Source: Variovorax sp. Root411
GTDB lineage: Bacteria; Pseudomonadota; Gammaproteobacteria; Burkholderiales; Burkholderiaceae_C
Reading direction: 5' to 3'
DNA: 64,000 nt
NCBI RefSeq assembly: GCF_001425205.1
Contig: NZ_LMDW01000012.1
Location: forward strand, 480,001-544,000
Shown here: piece by piece, positions 48,116-59,766 of the stretch
Layout: each line of letters begins with the position of its first letter
Position numbering within the stretch: the stretch's first letter is position 1
Made by a program: the position numbers and the translations under genes
The notes under the pieces: model-generated
What the model saw: only the letters and a program-made list of their open reading frames with translations
What the model was told of the DNA's origin: nothing
The model's database searches: none

Positions 48116-48205
48116 CGCTCCGGGGTGTACGCATGTGGCGTGCTGAGATGGCAAAGCAGCCGACCCGCGAACTTGATCCGGGTCATACCGGCGTAAGAAG
48201 AGCTG
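48116..48205 (+). ncRNA. TPP riboswitch (THI element)
   Basis: Sits about 100 bp upstream of thiC. Consensus parts in order: CCGGGGTG, CTGAGAT (48143-48149), ACCCGCGAACTTGATCCGGGT and CATACCGGCGTAAG. It binds thiamine pyrophosphate and switches off thiC when TPP is high. Edges are approximate. Expression platform not worked out. Confidence 0.95.
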
Positions 48206-48243
48206 CACTCCCTGGCTTCGGTCCGTCACTCCCCCTTCCGTGA

Positions 48244-50193
<1,950 letters not shown>

Positions 50194-50246
50194 GCGCGCC
50201 CCGGGGTCGTTGCTACCATGGGGAACTCCCCGAACCCTGCAGCGCA

Positions 50247-50939
50247 ATGACCCCATTCCCCTTCTCCGCAGTTCTCTTCGACTGCGACGGCGTTCTCGTC
50301 GATTCCGAACCCATCACCAACCGCGTGCTCGCCGAGATGCTCGGCGAACTCGGTTGGCACATCACGACCGAAGAGTCGATGAACACCTTCACCGGCAAGG
50401 CCGTGAAGGACGAAGCCGCCCTCATCGAATCGAAGACGGGCTTCGCCATCACCGCCGAGTGGCTGAAGACGTTCCGGGCGCGCCGCAACGAAGCCCTCGA
50501 ACGCACTCTCAAGGCGATCCCCAACGCCCCTGCGGCGATCCGGGACATCCATGCAAGGCTCAAGGGCCGCATTGCCTGCGCCTCGGGTGCCGACCGCCAC
50601 AAGGTCGAGCTGCAGCTGGCCAAGGTCGGCTTGCTCGACTGCTTCGAGGGCCGCATCTTCAGTGGCCACGAGATGCCGCGCTCCAAGCCGCATCCCGACG
50701 TCTACCTCGCCGCCGCCGAAGCCCTCGGCGTCGATCCGAGGCGCTGCGCCATCGTCGAAGACACCGTCACTGGCGCAATGGCGGGCGTGGCCGCCGGCGC
50801 CACGGTGTTCGGCTACAGCACGGGCGAATCGGGCCACAGCGGCCCGGGCCCGTTGCTGAGCGTGGGCGCGGTCAAGGTGTTCAGCGACATGGCCGAACTG
50901 CCGGCGCTGCTTTCGGGCTACGGCCTGCAGGCGGCCTGA
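50247..50939 (+). CDS. HAD-superfamily phosphatase (beta-phosphoglucomutase/YieH-like)
   Basis: 230 aa. First motif FDCDGVLVDSE with D12 (nucleophile) and D14 (acid/base); second motif CASGADR; Lys in PRSKPHPDVY; third motif VEDTVTGAMAG. A helical cap between residues 20 and 85 places it in the subfamily of beta-phosphoglucomutase, YieH and phosphoglycolate phosphatases. The substrate cannot be read; YieH-like sugar-phosphate hydrolysis is a guess. It lies 53 bp after thiC and 12 bp before the thioredoxin-like gene. Confidence 0.88.
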   Translation: MTPFPFSAVLFDCDGVLVDSEPITNRVLAEMLGELGWHITTEESMNTFTGKAVKDEAALIESKTGFAITAEWLKTFRARRNEALERTLKAIPNAPAAIRDIHARLKGRIACASGADRHKVELQLAKVGLLDCFEGRIFSGHEMPRSKPHPDVYLAAAEALGVDPRRCAIVEDTVTGAMAGVAAGATVFGYSTGESGHSGPGPLLSVGAVKVFSDMAELPALLSGYGLQAA

Positions 50940-50951
50940 GTTTCTGGTGGA

Positions 50952-51290
50952 ATGAAGGGCATGACTTCCGAATACAAGACCGAGCAGCCCGACCGCAGCG
51001 AAATCGATGCACTCACCGGCCCCGCCGTGGTCGAGTTCGGTACCAACTGGTGCGGCATCTGCAAGGCCGCGCAGCCGAACATCGTCGAGGCCTTTGCCAG
51101 GTACCCGAACGTGCGCCGCATCAAGGTGGAAGACGGAAGCGGCCGCCCGCTGGGCCGCTCGTTCAACGTGCGGCTCTGGCCCACGCTGGTGTTCATGCGC
51201 GATGGCAAGCAGGTCGCGAAGCTGGTGCGCCCGGAAGACAGCCAGTCGATTGCCGACGCGCTCGCGCTGATCGACGCTCCGCCCGCCTGA
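50952..51290 (+). CDS. thioredoxin-fold protein
   Basis: 112 aa without signal peptide. Active site W33-C34-G-I-C37 (NWCGICKAA), then a cis-Pro loop near VRLWPTLVFMRDG and the expected beta-alpha alternation. Thiol-disulfide reductase or a dedicated partner protein in the cytoplasm. WCGIC differs from the usual WCGPC of thioredoxin. The partner is not evident. Convergent with the AraC regulator, 16 bp between the ends. Confidence 0.88.
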   Translation: MKGMTSEYKTEQPDRSEIDALTGPAVVEFGTNWCGICKAAQPNIVEAFARYPNVRRIKVEDGSGRPLGRSFNVRLWPTLVFMRDGKQVAKLVRPEDSQSIADALALIDAPPA

Positions 51291-51306
51291 GCACGGCGCG
51301 GGCTGC

Positions 51307-52335
51307 CTACAGCCCCTGCTGCCGGAAGTCGCGCGGCGCGTGCCCGGTCCATTGCAGGAACGCGCGCGAAAAGCTCTTCTCGTTGCGAAACCCCACCGCC
51401 AGCGCCACCTGCTTGATGGGGCGCGTCGTGCGCCGCAGCTGTTCCACGGCCACCTCGTGGCGCACCTCGTTCTTCAGCACCTGCAGCGAGGTGCCTTCCT
51501 CGTGCAGCTGACGATGCAGCGTGCGGCTCGACACGTTGAGCCGCACAGCCAGCGCCTCGGCCGTGGTGGCCTCGCTGGCGCGTGAACGCAGCAGCTCGCG
51601 CACGCGCTGGCCCAGCAGGCGGTCGCGCCGGTACTGCAGGATGGTCAGCGGCAGCGCCCGCTTGAGCATGGTGCGCAGTGCGCGCTCGTCGCGCTGCAGG
51701 GGCAGGGCGAGGTAGCGTTCGTCGAAGCTGATGCTGGCCTTGGGCGCGTCGAAGCGAACCTCGGACGTGAACATCGGCGCGTAGGCGTCGCGGTGCGGCG
51801 GCGCGGCGAACGGAAAGGTCGCGTTGCGCAGCGAGATGCGCGAATCGATCGCCCAGCACATGTAGCCGTGCATGAAGCGCAGGCTGGTCACGAGGCAGAA
51901 CTCGCGGAAGGCATCGTCGAGCGGGCGGTTCTCGGTGATGCGCAGCGTGGCCACGCCGCCGGCCACCTCGAGCGCCAGGCCGATGTCCTCGGTCAGCAGC
52001 CGGTGGTGGCGGCACCAGCGCTTGATGGCCACGCCCAGGTCGGGCGAGGTCAGCGATGCGCGGCACAGCATGCCGTAGCTGCCCCAGGGCAGGCGCCGCG
52101 AGAACCAGCCGAGCGCCTCGTCGTCGAGCTCCTGCATGGCGTGCTCCGACAGCGCCTCGAACTGCACGGCCGTTACCCGTGCGCCAGGCCGGGCCAGATC
52201 GTGCGGCGTGATCTGTGCCGCTTTCAGGGCCTCGGCCGGGTCCTTGCCATAGCGCTCGTAGCCCTGCACGATGGCTCGTACGAAAGCCATCGGCGTGACG
52301 GCGCGGGCGGGTCTCAGAAAGGACGGGGACGACAT
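51307..52335 (-). CDS. AraC-family transcriptional regulator
   Basis: 342 aa. N-terminal arabinose-binding-like or OruR-type domain (about residues 25-210: GYERYGKDPAEALKAAQITP). The C-terminal double helix-turn-helix has the AraC signature RRTTRPIKQVALAVGF and RNEKSFSRAFLQWTGHAPRD (about 285-335). Start at 52335 (MSSPSFLRP) leaves 139 bp to the divergent isovaleryl-CoA dehydrogenase gene, so it is the nearest candidate regulator of the liu operon. Effector unknown. No LiuR-like palindrome was found in this gap. Confidence 0.9.
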   Translation of the reverse strand: MSSPSFLRPARAVTPMAFVRAIVQGYERYGKDPAEALKAAQITPHDLARPGARVTAVQFEALSEHAMQELDDEALGWFSRRLPWGSYGMLCRASLTSPDLGVAIKRWCRHHRLLTEDIGLALEVAGGVATLRITENRPLDDAFREFCLVTSLRFMHGYMCWAIDSRISLRNATFPFAAPPHRDAYAPMFTSEVRFDAPKASISFDERYLALPLQRDERALRTMLKRALPLTILQYRRDRLLGQRVRELLRSRASEATTAEALAVRLNVSSRTLHRQLHEEGTSLQVLKNEVRHEVAVEQLRRTTRPIKQVALAVGFRNEKSFSRAFLQWTGHAPRDFRQQGL

Positions 52336-52474
52336 GGCGATGCGGACCTGGCGTGGCGTAATTTGCAACCATTGTGGCGCCAATTGCGGAACAGCGAGGC
52401 GTAAGCTGCGATCTTTCGCAAGCGCCATCCAGCGCGGATAGCACTGCGCAGACCCTTCAGAGGAGACAAGACAC

Positions 52475-53647
52475 ATGCACGATCCCGGCCTGAACTTCGA
52501 CCTGGGCGAGGACATCGACTCGCTGCGCAGCGCGATCCAGGACTTCGCCGCGAACGAAATCGCACCCCGCGCCGCCGACATCGACCGCGACAACCTGTTC
52601 CCGCACGACCTGTGGCAGAAGCTCGGCGAGCTTGGCCTGCACGGCATGACGGTGAAGGAAGAGTTCGGCGGCACCGAGCTGGGCTACCTGGCGCACATCG
52701 TGGCCATGGAAGAAGTCTCGCGCGCCTCGGCCTCGGTGGGCCTGTCGTACGGCGCGCACTCCAACCTGTGCGTGAACCAGATCCACCGCAACGGCAGCGA
52801 CGCGCAGAAGAAGAAGTACCTGCCCAGGCTGGTGAGCGGCGAGCACGTCGGTGCGCTGGCCATGAGCGAGCCCAATGCCGGCTCCGACGTGGTGAGCATG
52901 AAGCTCAAGGCCGAGAAGAAGGACGGCTATTACGTGCTCAACGGTGGCAAGATGTGGATCACCAACGGCGGCGACGCCGACACGCTGGTCATCTACGCCA
53001 AGACCGAACCCGAGATGGGCGCGCGCGGCATGACGGCCTTCATCGTCGAAAAGAACTTCAAAGGTTTTTCGGCCGGCACCAAGCTCGACAAGCTCGGCAT
53101 GCGCGGCTCCAACACCTTCCCGCTGTTCTTCGACAACTGCGAAGTGCCCGAAGAGAACGTGCTCGGCGGCGAAGGCATGGGCGCGAAGGTGCTGATGAGT
53201 GGGCTCGACTACGAGCGCGCGGTGCTGTCGGGCGGCCCGCTGGGCATCATGGCGGCGTGCATGGACGCGGTGCTGCCCTTCGTGCACGAGCGCAAGCAGT
53301 TCGGCCAGAGCATCGGCGAGTTCCAGCTGATGCAGGGCAAGCTGGCGGACATGTATTCGACCTGGCAGGCGACGCGCGCCTACGTGTATGCCGTGGGCAA
53401 GGCCTGCGACCGCAACGACCATGCGCGCACCTTCCGCAAGGATGCGGCCGGCGCCATCCTGTACTCGGCCGAGAAGGCGACATGGATGGCCGGCGAGGCG
53501 ATCCAGGCGCTGGGCGGCGTGGGGTACACGAAGGACTTTCCGGTGGAGCGGCTGTGGCGCGATGCGAAGCTGTATGAGATTGGGGCGGGGACGAGCGAGA
53601 TCAGGCGGATGCTGATCGGGCGCGAGTTGTTCGCGGAGACTGCATAG
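52475..53647 (+). CDS. liuA: isovaleryl-CoA dehydrogenase
   Basis: 390 aa. The catalytic base is at the IVD-specific position, E247 in [15 protein letters not shown]; the usual C-terminal Glu is replaced by Gly in [11 protein letters not shown]. That marks isovaleryl-CoA dehydrogenase rather than a general acyl-CoA dehydrogenase. FAD-binding motifs [13 protein letters not shown] and [10 protein letters not shown] are present. It converts isovaleryl-CoA to 3-methylcrotonyl-CoA in leucine breakdown. A GAGGAG ribosome site precedes the ATG. First gene of the liu operon; a repeat-like element separates it from the CoA ligase. Confidence 0.94.
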   Translation: MHDPGLNFDLGEDIDSLRSAIQDFAANEIAPRAADIDRDNLFPHDLWQKLGELGLHGMTVKEEFGGTELGYLAHIVAMEEVSRASASVGLSYGAHSNLCVNQIHRNGSDAQKKKYLPRLVSGEHVGALAMSEPNAGSDVVSMKLKAEKKDGYYVLNGGKMWITNGGDADTLVIYAKTEPEMGARGMTAFIVEKNFKGFSAGTKLDKLGMRGSNTFPLFFDNCEVPEENVLGGEGMGAKVLMSGLDYERAVLSGGPLGIMAACMDAVLPFVHERKQFGQSIGEFQLMQGKLADMYSTWQATRAYVYAVGKACDRNDHARTFRKDAAGAILYSAEKATWMAGEAIQALGGVGYTKDFPVERLWRDAKLYEIGAGTSEIRRMLIGRELFAETA

Positions 53648-53655
53648 GCTGTTTT

Positions 53656-53768
53656 CTCCCTCCCCTTCCGGGGGAGGGCAGGGATGGGGGCTCGCGGCGT
53701 TTGATGAGGCACTGCGCCGAACAGGCGCCGCTTGCCCCCATCCCAACCTTCCCCCAGAGGGGGAAGGA
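53656..53768. repeat. REP-like GC-rich inverted repeat
   Basis: GGGATGGGGGC (53681-53691) is repeated inverted as GCCCCCATCCC (53734-53744). Inside, GCGGCG (53694-53699) pairs with CGCCGC (53726-53731). Each side also carries its own C/G hairpin (CCTCCCCTTCCGGGGGAGGG and CTTCCCCCAGAGGGGGAAGG). The whole could fold into a long stem in the 148-bp gap between liuA and the CoA ligase gene. It may be a dispersed intergenic repeat of this genus, or may tune mRNA stability. Confidence 0.6.
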
Positions 53769-53795
53769 GCAAGACAAACGGAGACAAGGAAGGAA

Positions 53796-55475
53796 ATGGA
53801 AATGACTGCTTCGTTGACCGAGAGCTACAACAAGGGCGCCACCGACGTCCCCCTCATCGAACAACCCATCGGCGACTTCTTCGACGACATGGTCGGCAAG
53901 CAGCCCGACCGCGAGGCGCTCATCAGCCGCCACGAAGGCCAGCGCTTCACCTACCGCGAGCTGCAGACCGAATCGAACCGCCTCGCCAGCGCCTTGCTGA
54001 ACCTCGGCCTCGCCCCCGGCGACCGCGTCGGCATCTGGTCGCACAACAACGTTGCGTGGGTCCTGATGCAGATTGCCACCGCCAAGGTCGGCCTGATCCT
54101 CGTCAACATCAACCCCGCCTACCGGACCTCCGAGCTCGAATACGCGCTCAACAAGGTCGGCTGCAAGGCGCTGGTGACGATGGCGCAGTTCAAGACCAGC
54201 GACTACCTCGGCATGCTGCGCGAACTCGGCCCCAAGCACCTGCCGCAATTGCTGCACACCTTCTGGATCGACAAGCCCGGCCAGGGTGACGAGCAGCCCG
54301 GCATGCAGCGCTTCTCGCAGCTGCTCGCGAGCGGCGATGCCGCCGACCCGCGCGTGGCGCAGGTGCAGAAGACGCTCAAGGCCACCGACCCCATCAACAT
54401 CCAGTTCACCAGCGGCACCACGGGCTTTCCCAAGGGCGCAACGCTCACGCACCGCAACATCCTGAACAACGGCTTCTTCATCGGCGAGTGCATGAAGCTC
54501 ACGCCCGTCGACAGGCTCTGCATTCCCGTGCCTCTCTATCACTGCTTCGGCATGGTGCTCGGCAACCTGGCTTGCCTCACGCACGGCTCGGCGATCGTGT
54601 ACCCGAACGACGGTTTCGATCCGCTCACCGTGCTGGAGACGGTGCAGGCCGAGAAGTGCACCGGCCTGCATGGCGTGCCCACCATGTTCATCGCCGAGCT
54701 CGACCATCCGCGCTTCAAGGAGTTCGACCTTTCCACGCTGCGCACCGGCATCATGGCCGGCTCGCCGTGCCCCATCGAGGTGATGAAGCGCGTGGTGAAT
54801 GAAATGCACCTGAGCGAAATCACCATCGCCTACGGCATGACAGAGACCAGCCCCGTGAGCTGCCAGAGCAGCACCGACACGCCGCTGGACCGCCGCGTGT
54901 CGACCGTGGGCACCGTGCAGCCGCACCTCGAAGTGAAGATCGTCGACGCCGAGACCGGCGCGATCATGCCGGTCGGAAAATCGGGCGAGCTCTGTACGCG
55001 TGGCTACTCGGTGATGCACGGCTACTGGGAAGACGAGCCGAAGACGCGCGAAGCCATCGACGCCGAACACTGGATGCACACCGGCGACCTCGCCACCATG
55101 GACGCCGAGGGCTACGTCAACATCGTCGGCCGCATCAAGGACCTGGTGATCCGCGGCGGCGAGAACATCTACCCGCGCGAGATCGAAGAATTCCTGTATC
55201 GGCACCCGAAGGTGCAGGACGTGCAGGTGGTCGGCCTGCCCGACAAGAAGTACGGCGAGGAGCTGTGCGCCTGGATCATCGTCAAGCCCGGCCAGACCGC
55301 AACCGACACCGAGATCCGCGATTTCTGCAAGGGACAGATCGCGCACTACAAGGTGCCGAAGTACATCCAGTTCGTCACCGAGTTCCCGATGACGGTGACC
55401 GGCAAGATCCAGAAATTCAAGATCCGCGATGCCATGACCGAACAGCTCGGTCTCAGCCAAGAAAAGACAGCATGA
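53796..55475 (+). CDS. AMP-binding acyl-CoA synthetase of the liu operon
   Basis: 559 aa. P-loop [11 protein letters not shown] at residues 204-214, adenylate motif [16 protein letters not shown] in the linker region, and the C-terminal lysine motif [12 protein letters not shown]. It activates a carboxylic acid to its CoA ester. Its place after liuA suggests isovalerate, 3-methylcrotonate or another short branched acid as substrate; family membership alone also allows medium-chain fatty acids. ATG 53796 is used ([10 protein letters not shown], with a second ATG two codons on). Overlaps the next gene by 4 bp. Confidence 0.9.
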   Translation: MEMTASLTESYNKGATDVPLIEQPIGDFFDDMVGKQPDREALISRHEGQRFTYRELQTESNRLASALLNLGLAPGDRVGIWSHNNVAWVLMQIATAKVGLILVNINPAYRTSELEYALNKVGCKALVTMAQFKTSDYLGMLRELGPKHLPQLLHTFWIDKPGQGDEQPGMQRFSQLLASGDAADPRVAQVQKTLKATDPINIQFTSGTTGFPKGATLTHRNILNNGFFIGECMKLTPVDRLCIPVPLYHCFGMVLGNLACLTHGSAIVYPNDGFDPLTVLETVQAEKCTGLHGVPTMFIAELDHPRFKEFDLSTLRTGIMAGSPCPIEVMKRVVNEMHLSEITIAYGMTETSPVSCQSSTDTPLDRRVSTVGTVQPHLEVKIVDAETGAIMPVGKSGELCTRGYSVMHGYWEDEPKTREAIDAEHWMHTGDLATMDAEGYVNIVGRIKDLVIRGGENIYPREIEEFLYRHPKVQDVQVVGLPDKKYGEELCAWIIVKPGQTATDTEIRDFCKGQIAHYKVPKYIQFVTEFPMTVTGKIQKFKIRDAMTEQLGLSQEKTA

Positions 55476-57097
55476 GCCAACTCGAAACCAAACTGAATGC
55501 CCGTTCGGCCGACTTCCAGGCCAACGCCACCGCCATGCGCGCGCTGGTCGACGACCTGCGCCAGAAGTTCGCCAAAGTGGAGCAAGGCGGCGGCGAGGCC
55601 GCGCGCGCCAAGCACACGTCGCGTGGCAAGCTGCTGCCGCGCGACCGCGTCGCCGAGCTGCTCGACCCGGGCACGCCCTTCCTCGAGATCGCTCCGCTGG
55701 CCGCGCATGCGATGTACCTCGACGCCAAGGGCGCCGAATCGGCGCCGGGCGCCGGCCTCATCGCGGGCATCGGCCGCGTGAACGGGGTCGACTGCATGAT
55801 CGTGTGCAACGACGCGACGGTGAAAGGCGGCACCTACTACCCGCTGACCGTCAAGAAGCACCTGCGCGCACAGGAGATCGCCGAGCAGAATCGCCTGCCC
55901 TGCATCTACCTCGTCGACTCGGGCGGTGCCAACCTGCCGAACCAGGACGAGGTGTTCCCCGACCGCGACCACTTCGGCCGCATCTTCTTCAACCAGGCCA
56001 ACATGAGCGCGCAGGGCATCCCGCAGATCGCGGTGGTCATGGGCTCGTGCACGGCGGGTGGCGCCTACGTGCCGGCGATGAGCGACGAATCGATCATCGT
56101 GAAGAACCAGGGCACCATCTTCCTGGGCGGCCCGCCGCTCGTGAAGGCGGCTACCGGCGAAGTCGTGACGGCCGAAGACCTCGGTGGCGGCGACGTGCAC
56201 ACGCGGCTGTCGGGCGTGGTCGATCACCTCGCGCAGAACGATCTGCATGCGCTGGCGCTCGCGCGCTCGGCGGTGGCGAACCTCAATGCGAAGGCCGCGG
56301 CGGCAACGCCCACGAACACCCCGGTGCGCGCACCCGCATTCCCGCGCGAAGAACTCTATGGCGTGATCCCCACAGACACGCGCAAGCCCTTCGACGTGCG
56401 CGAGATCATCGCGCGCATCGTCGACGGCAGCGAGTTCCACGAGTTCAAGGCCCGCTTCGGCGCCACGCTGGTCTGCGGCTTCGCCGAGATCGAGGGCATG
56501 CCGGTGGGCATCGTCGCCAACAACGGCATCCTGTTCAGCGAGTCGGCGCAGAAGGGCGCGCACTTCATCGAACTGTGCTGCCAGCGCAAGATCCCGCTGG
56601 TGTTCCTGCAGAACATCACCGGCTTCATGGTGGGCCGCAAGTACGAGAACGAAGGCATCGCGCGCCACGGCGCCAAGATGGTGACGGCCGTGGCCACGGC
56701 CAACGTGCCCAAGTTCACCATCATCATCGGCGGCAGCTTCGGTGCCGGCAACTACGGCATGTGCGGCCGCGCGTACAGCCCGCGCTTCCTGTGGATGTGG
56801 CCCAACGCGCGCATCAGCGTGATGGGCGGCGAGCAGGCCGCGAGCGTGCTGGCGACGGTGAAGCGCGACGGCATCGAGCTCAAGGGCGGCAGCTGGAGCA
56901 AGGACGAGGAAGAAGCCTTCAAGGCGCCGATCCGCCAGCAGTACGAAGACCAGGGCCATCCGTACTACGCGACCGCGCGACTGTGGGACGACGGGATCAT
57001 CGATCCGGCGGATACGCGGCGCGTGCTGGCGCTCGGTCTTGCCGCCGCCCGCAACGCACCCATTCCAGAGCCGAAGTTCGGTATCTTCCGCATGTAA
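55472..57097 (+). CDS. liuB: methylcrotonyl-CoA carboxylase, carboxyltransferase (beta) subunit
   Basis: 541 aa. Carboxyltransferase (crotonase-like double) fold: [59 protein letters not shown], and the second half with [20 protein letters not shown] and [18 protein letters not shown]. The pattern is that of MccB/LiuB rather than propionyl-CoA carboxylase. It transfers CO2 from biotin to 3-methylcrotonyl-CoA. The biotin subunit is at 59759, separated by two other genes. ATGA overlap with the CoA ligase. Confidence 0.94.
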   Translation: MSQLETKLNARSADFQANATAMRALVDDLRQKFAKVEQGGGEAARAKHTSRGKLLPRDRVAELLDPGTPFLEIAPLAAHAMYLDAKGAESAPGAGLIAGIGRVNGVDCMIVCNDATVKGGTYYPLTVKKHLRAQEIAEQNRLPCIYLVDSGGANLPNQDEVFPDRDHFGRIFFNQANMSAQGIPQIAVVMGSCTAGGAYVPAMSDESIIVKNQGTIFLGGPPLVKAATGEVVTAEDLGGGDVHTRLSGVVDHLAQNDLHALALARSAVANLNAKAAAATPTNTPVRAPAFPREELYGVIPTDTRKPFDVREIIARIVDGSEFHEFKARFGATLVCGFAEIEGMPVGIVANNGILFSESAQKGAHFIELCCQRKIPLVFLQNITGFMVGRKYENEGIARHGAKMVTAVATANVPKFTIIIGGSFGAGNYGMCGRAYSPRFLWMWPNARISVMGGEQAASVLATVKRDGIELKGGSWSKDEEEAFKAPIRQQYEDQGHPYYATARLWDDGIIDPADTRRVLALGLAAARNAPIPEPKFGIFRM

Positions 57098-57133
57098 GTC
57101 GGCCTCCGCCGGCTTCGAACAGGAAGTAATCGC

Positions 57134-58297
57134 ATGATCTCGAAATCCCTTGGTACAAGTCAGCCGGGAGTCGGCTTTCTCGTGCTTGCTGCTTGCCTGG
57201 CGACATTGGCCATGCCCGCGCTCGCCCGCGACACGCGGCTGGTGCTGCCCATCTATCCGGTGATGCAGCAGCCCGCCACGCGCGAGGCCATCGGCAACGA
57301 CGTGCAGCTTCGCTTCGCGACCACGCCGCAGCCACTCGTGTCTCAGTCGCAGATGCTCAAGGCCGAAAGCTATGCCCGGCCGTACTCCCCCACGCAGCGC
57401 TACGGCGACGGCCGGCCGGTGATCCGCAGCGACGAAGAGACCTGCCGCGAGGCCATGCGCAATACGCTGGTGGCGCTGTCCCAGGCAGCACGGGCGCGCG
57501 GCGTGCACACGGTGACACAGGTCGAGAGTTTTTACGAAGGCGCCGTGTTGTCGACGCCCGGTGCCTATGAATGCCATGCGGGCACCGGCAGCGCTGAAGT
57601 GCATCTGCGAGGCGTGGCGGGGGGCGATGGCGGCGCAGCAGCGACAGCAGGTGTCAACGTCGACGACGTCGATGCCGTTCCGGGCCTGAACGCGGAAGGT
57701 CGTGCGGCGTATCAGAAATTCTTGCAAATGAAGGCGCCTCGGGCCCTCGTCATCCGGCGGGCTGGCGACAGTTCGTGGGTCCACTGGGCCGATGGCCTGG
57801 TGCCGCGCGACATCAACCGGCCCTCGGACCCGACTCAGCGGGCGCTGGAATATTGCACCGAGCGCCACCAGGGCGAGTGCAGTGTCTACGCGGTCGATTA
57901 CGCCGTGGTTTACCAGAAGCCTCAGCCTGCTGCAGCCGAACGCAAAGCGGCAACCGAAGGCCCCGTCGCCAGCCTCTACAAGTTGCCGACCGACAGCCAC
58001 TTTGCCGACGTCAACGATCCCTCCGTGGTGCCCGTGCGTGAGCAGAGCAGGGAGCGCTACCTTGGATTCCTTGCCTTGCCCATGCCGCGCGCCTTTGCCA
58101 TCGCGGCCGATGGCAGCGCGGCTTTCGCTTCCGGCGGCGCGGCGATGGCCGATGTCCTGAACACCTGCGAACGCGAAGGAAAGACCTGCTGGCTCTATGC
58201 CGTGGACGATCGCGTGGTGTGGAAGTCCGACCCGCACCAACGCATCGGCCGCGTCAACCAACTCTCCAGGATTCAACAGGATGCACGCACGCCATGA
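57134..58297 (+). CDS. exported protein with YbjQ-like domain and two C-terminal repeats, unknown function
   Basis: 387 aa. Signal peptide to about LARD (residue 32). Residues 33-160 resemble a small exported family often misnamed excinuclease subunit A, related to YbjQ-like folds, with C104 and C147 (ECHAG) in the expected places. Residues 192-261 and 308-364 form a repeated unit ending in C-x6/7-C, then YAVD and VVY/VVW. A Gly/Ala linker (162-175) joins the parts. It lies 36 bp after liuB and overlaps liuC by 4 bp, so it is translated with the leucine pathway although exported. No enzyme motif seen; role unknown. Confidence 0.7.
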   Translation: MISKSLGTSQPGVGFLVLAACLATLAMPALARDTRLVLPIYPVMQQPATREAIGNDVQLRFATTPQPLVSQSQMLKAESYARPYSPTQRYGDGRPVIRSDEETCREAMRNTLVALSQAARARGVHTVTQVESFYEGAVLSTPGAYECHAGTGSAEVHLRGVAGGDGGAAATAGVNVDDVDAVPGLNAEGRAAYQKFLQMKAPRALVIRRAGDSSWVHWADGLVPRDINRPSDPTQRALEYCTERHQGECSVYAVDYAVVYQKPQPAAAERKAATEGPVASLYKLPTDSHFADVNDPSVVPVREQSRERYLGFLALPMPRAFAIAADGSAAFASGGAAMADVLNTCEREGKTCWLYAVDDRVVWKSDPHQRIGRVNQLSRIQQDARTP

Positions 58298-59085
58298 GTG
58301 ATTACGAAAAACTCGATCTCCAGATAGAAGGCCCCATCGCGCGCATCTGGCTCGACCAGCCCGACGCCCGTAACGCCTTCGACGACATCGTCATCGCCGA
58401 GCTGACGCAGGCCTTCACCGAAGCCGGCGCCGCACCGCAGGTGAAAGCCATCGTGCTCGGCGCCAACGGCCCGGCCTTCTGCGCGGGCGCCAACCTCAAC
58501 TGGATGCGCCGCATGGCCGACTACTCGCGCGACGAGAACATCGCCGACGCGGGCAAGCTGGCCGAGATGCTGCGCGTCATCGCCGAGTGCCCCAAGCCGA
58601 CCATCGCGCGCGTGCAGGGCGACGTGTACGCCGGTGGCATGGGCCTCGTGGCCGCGTGCGACATGGCCGTGAGCGTCGACACCGCCTGGTACTGCCTCAG
58701 CGAAGTCAAGATCGGCCTCGTACCCGCGACCATCAGTCCCTACGTGCTGCGCGCCATGGGCACGCGCGCCTCGCAGCGCTACTTCCTCACCGCCGAGCGC
58801 TTCACGGCGGCCGAGGCCCACCGCATCGGCTTCGTGCATGAAGTGGTGGCGGCCGATGCGCTCGATGCCAAGGTCGACGAACTCGTGAAAGCGCTGACCG
58901 GTGCGAGCCCCGCCGCGGTGCGCGCGTGCAAGCAGCTGATCGCCGACGTGGCCGGCCGCGAGATCGACGACGCGCTGATCGCGAAGACGGTCGAAGGCAT
59001 CGCCGACATCCGCGCGAGCGAGGAAGGCCGTGAAGGCGTGCAGGCTTTCCTGCAGAAGCGCAAGCCGTCCTGGCTGGGCCGCTGA
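58294..59085 (+). CDS. liuC: methylglutaconyl-CoA hydratase (enoyl-CoA hydratase family)
   Basis: 263 aa crotonase-fold enzyme. CoA/oxyanion blocks LGANGPAFCAGANLNWMRRM and VQGDVYAGGMGLVAACD. The ANLNWM stretch and the operon position fit methylglutaconyl-CoA hydratase, which forms HMG-CoA in leucine degradation. ATG at 58294 overlaps the stop of the upstream exported protein (ATGA). An enoyl-CoA isomerase function cannot be excluded from sequence alone. Confidence 0.88.
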   Translation: MSDYEKLDLQIEGPIARIWLDQPDARNAFDDIVIAELTQAFTEAGAAPQVKAIVLGANGPAFCAGANLNWMRRMADYSRDENIADAGKLAEMLRVIAECPKPTIARVQGDVYAGGMGLVAACDMAVSVDTAWYCLSEVKIGLVPATISPYVLRAMGTRASQRYFLTAERFTAAEAHRIGFVHEVVAADALDAKVDELVKALTGASPAAVRACKQLIADVAGREIDDALIAKTVEGIADIRASEEGREGVQAFLQKRKPSWLGR

Positions 59086-59094
59086 GCACACGCG

Positions 59095-59766
59095 ATGAAC
59101 GCACTCGACATGCCCCAGCTGCTCGCACTGGCCGCCGCCATCGGCTGGGCCAGCGGCGTGCGGCTCTACCTCGTCGTGCTGCTGACCGGACTTGTCGGTT
59201 ACTTCGGCTGGGTGCCATTGCCGAGCGGGCTGCAGTTGCTGGCGCACCCGGTGGTCATCGCTGCCAGTGGCTTCATGGTGTTCGTCGAATTCTTCGCCGA
59301 CAAGATCCCCGGCCTCGATTCGCTGTGGGACGTGGTGCACACGGCCATCCGCATTCCCGCGGGTGCCGCGCTTGCAGCCAGCGTGTTCGGCGCCGACCAT
59401 GGCGTGATGGCCATCGTCGCCGCACTGCTCGGCGGCAGCTTCGCGGCCACGGCGCACGCGGCCAAGGCCACGACGCGCGCGGCCATCAACACCTCGCCCG
59501 AGCCGTTCTCGAACGTGGGTGCTTCGCTGGTCGAAGACACGATGGTGCCGGCGGGGCTGTGGCTCGCGGTGGCGCATCCGCTGGTCTTCCTGGTGATGTT
59601 CGTCTTCGTGCTGGTGCTCAGCGTGTGGCTGATCCGCAAGAGCTGGCGCTTTCTCAAGGCGCTGTTCAGCCGCGTGGCCCGCATCTTCAGCGGCCGACCC
59701 GATCCGGGCGTCGTGCCCGCGTTTCAACTGAAAAAGAATCCTCCGGGAGACACTCCGAATGTTTAA
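59095..59766 (+). CDS. DUF4126-family membrane protein
   Basis: 223 aa with about four to five hydrophobic segments (LLALAAAIGWASGVRLYLVV, LLAHPVVIAASGFMVFVEFF, VMAIVAALLGGSFAATAHAA, PLVFLVMFVFVLVLSVWLIR). The DUF4126 pattern with FADKIPGLDSLWDVVHT is visible. Function unknown. It lies 9 bp after liuC and its last codons overlap the biotin subunit start by 8 bp, so it is part of the liu transcript. I see no enzymatic residue set; a transport or membrane-organising role is guesswork. Confidence 0.85.
   Translation: MNALDMPQLLALAAAIGWASGVRLYLVVLLTGLVGYFGWVPLPSGLQLLAHPVVIAASGFMVFVEFFADKIPGLDSLWDVVHTAIRIPAGAALAASVFGADHGVMAIVAALLGGSFAATAHAAKATTRAAINTSPEPFSNVGASLVEDTMVPAGLWLAVAHPLVFLVMFVFVLVLSVWLIRKSWRFLKALFSRVARIFSGRPDPGVVPAFQLKKNPPGDTPNV

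Noticed and set aside
52336..52474. LiuR operator in front of liuA
   Set aside because: Read on both strands; no TTTACGTAAA-like palindrome. Only an imperfect ATTG/CAAT repeat is present.
58294..59085. Naming this gene a general fatty-acid beta-oxidation hydratase
   Set aside because: The operon holds all neighbouring leucine-pathway enzymes and no thiolase or 3-hydroxyacyl-CoA dehydrogenase, so methylglutaconyl-CoA hydratase fits better.
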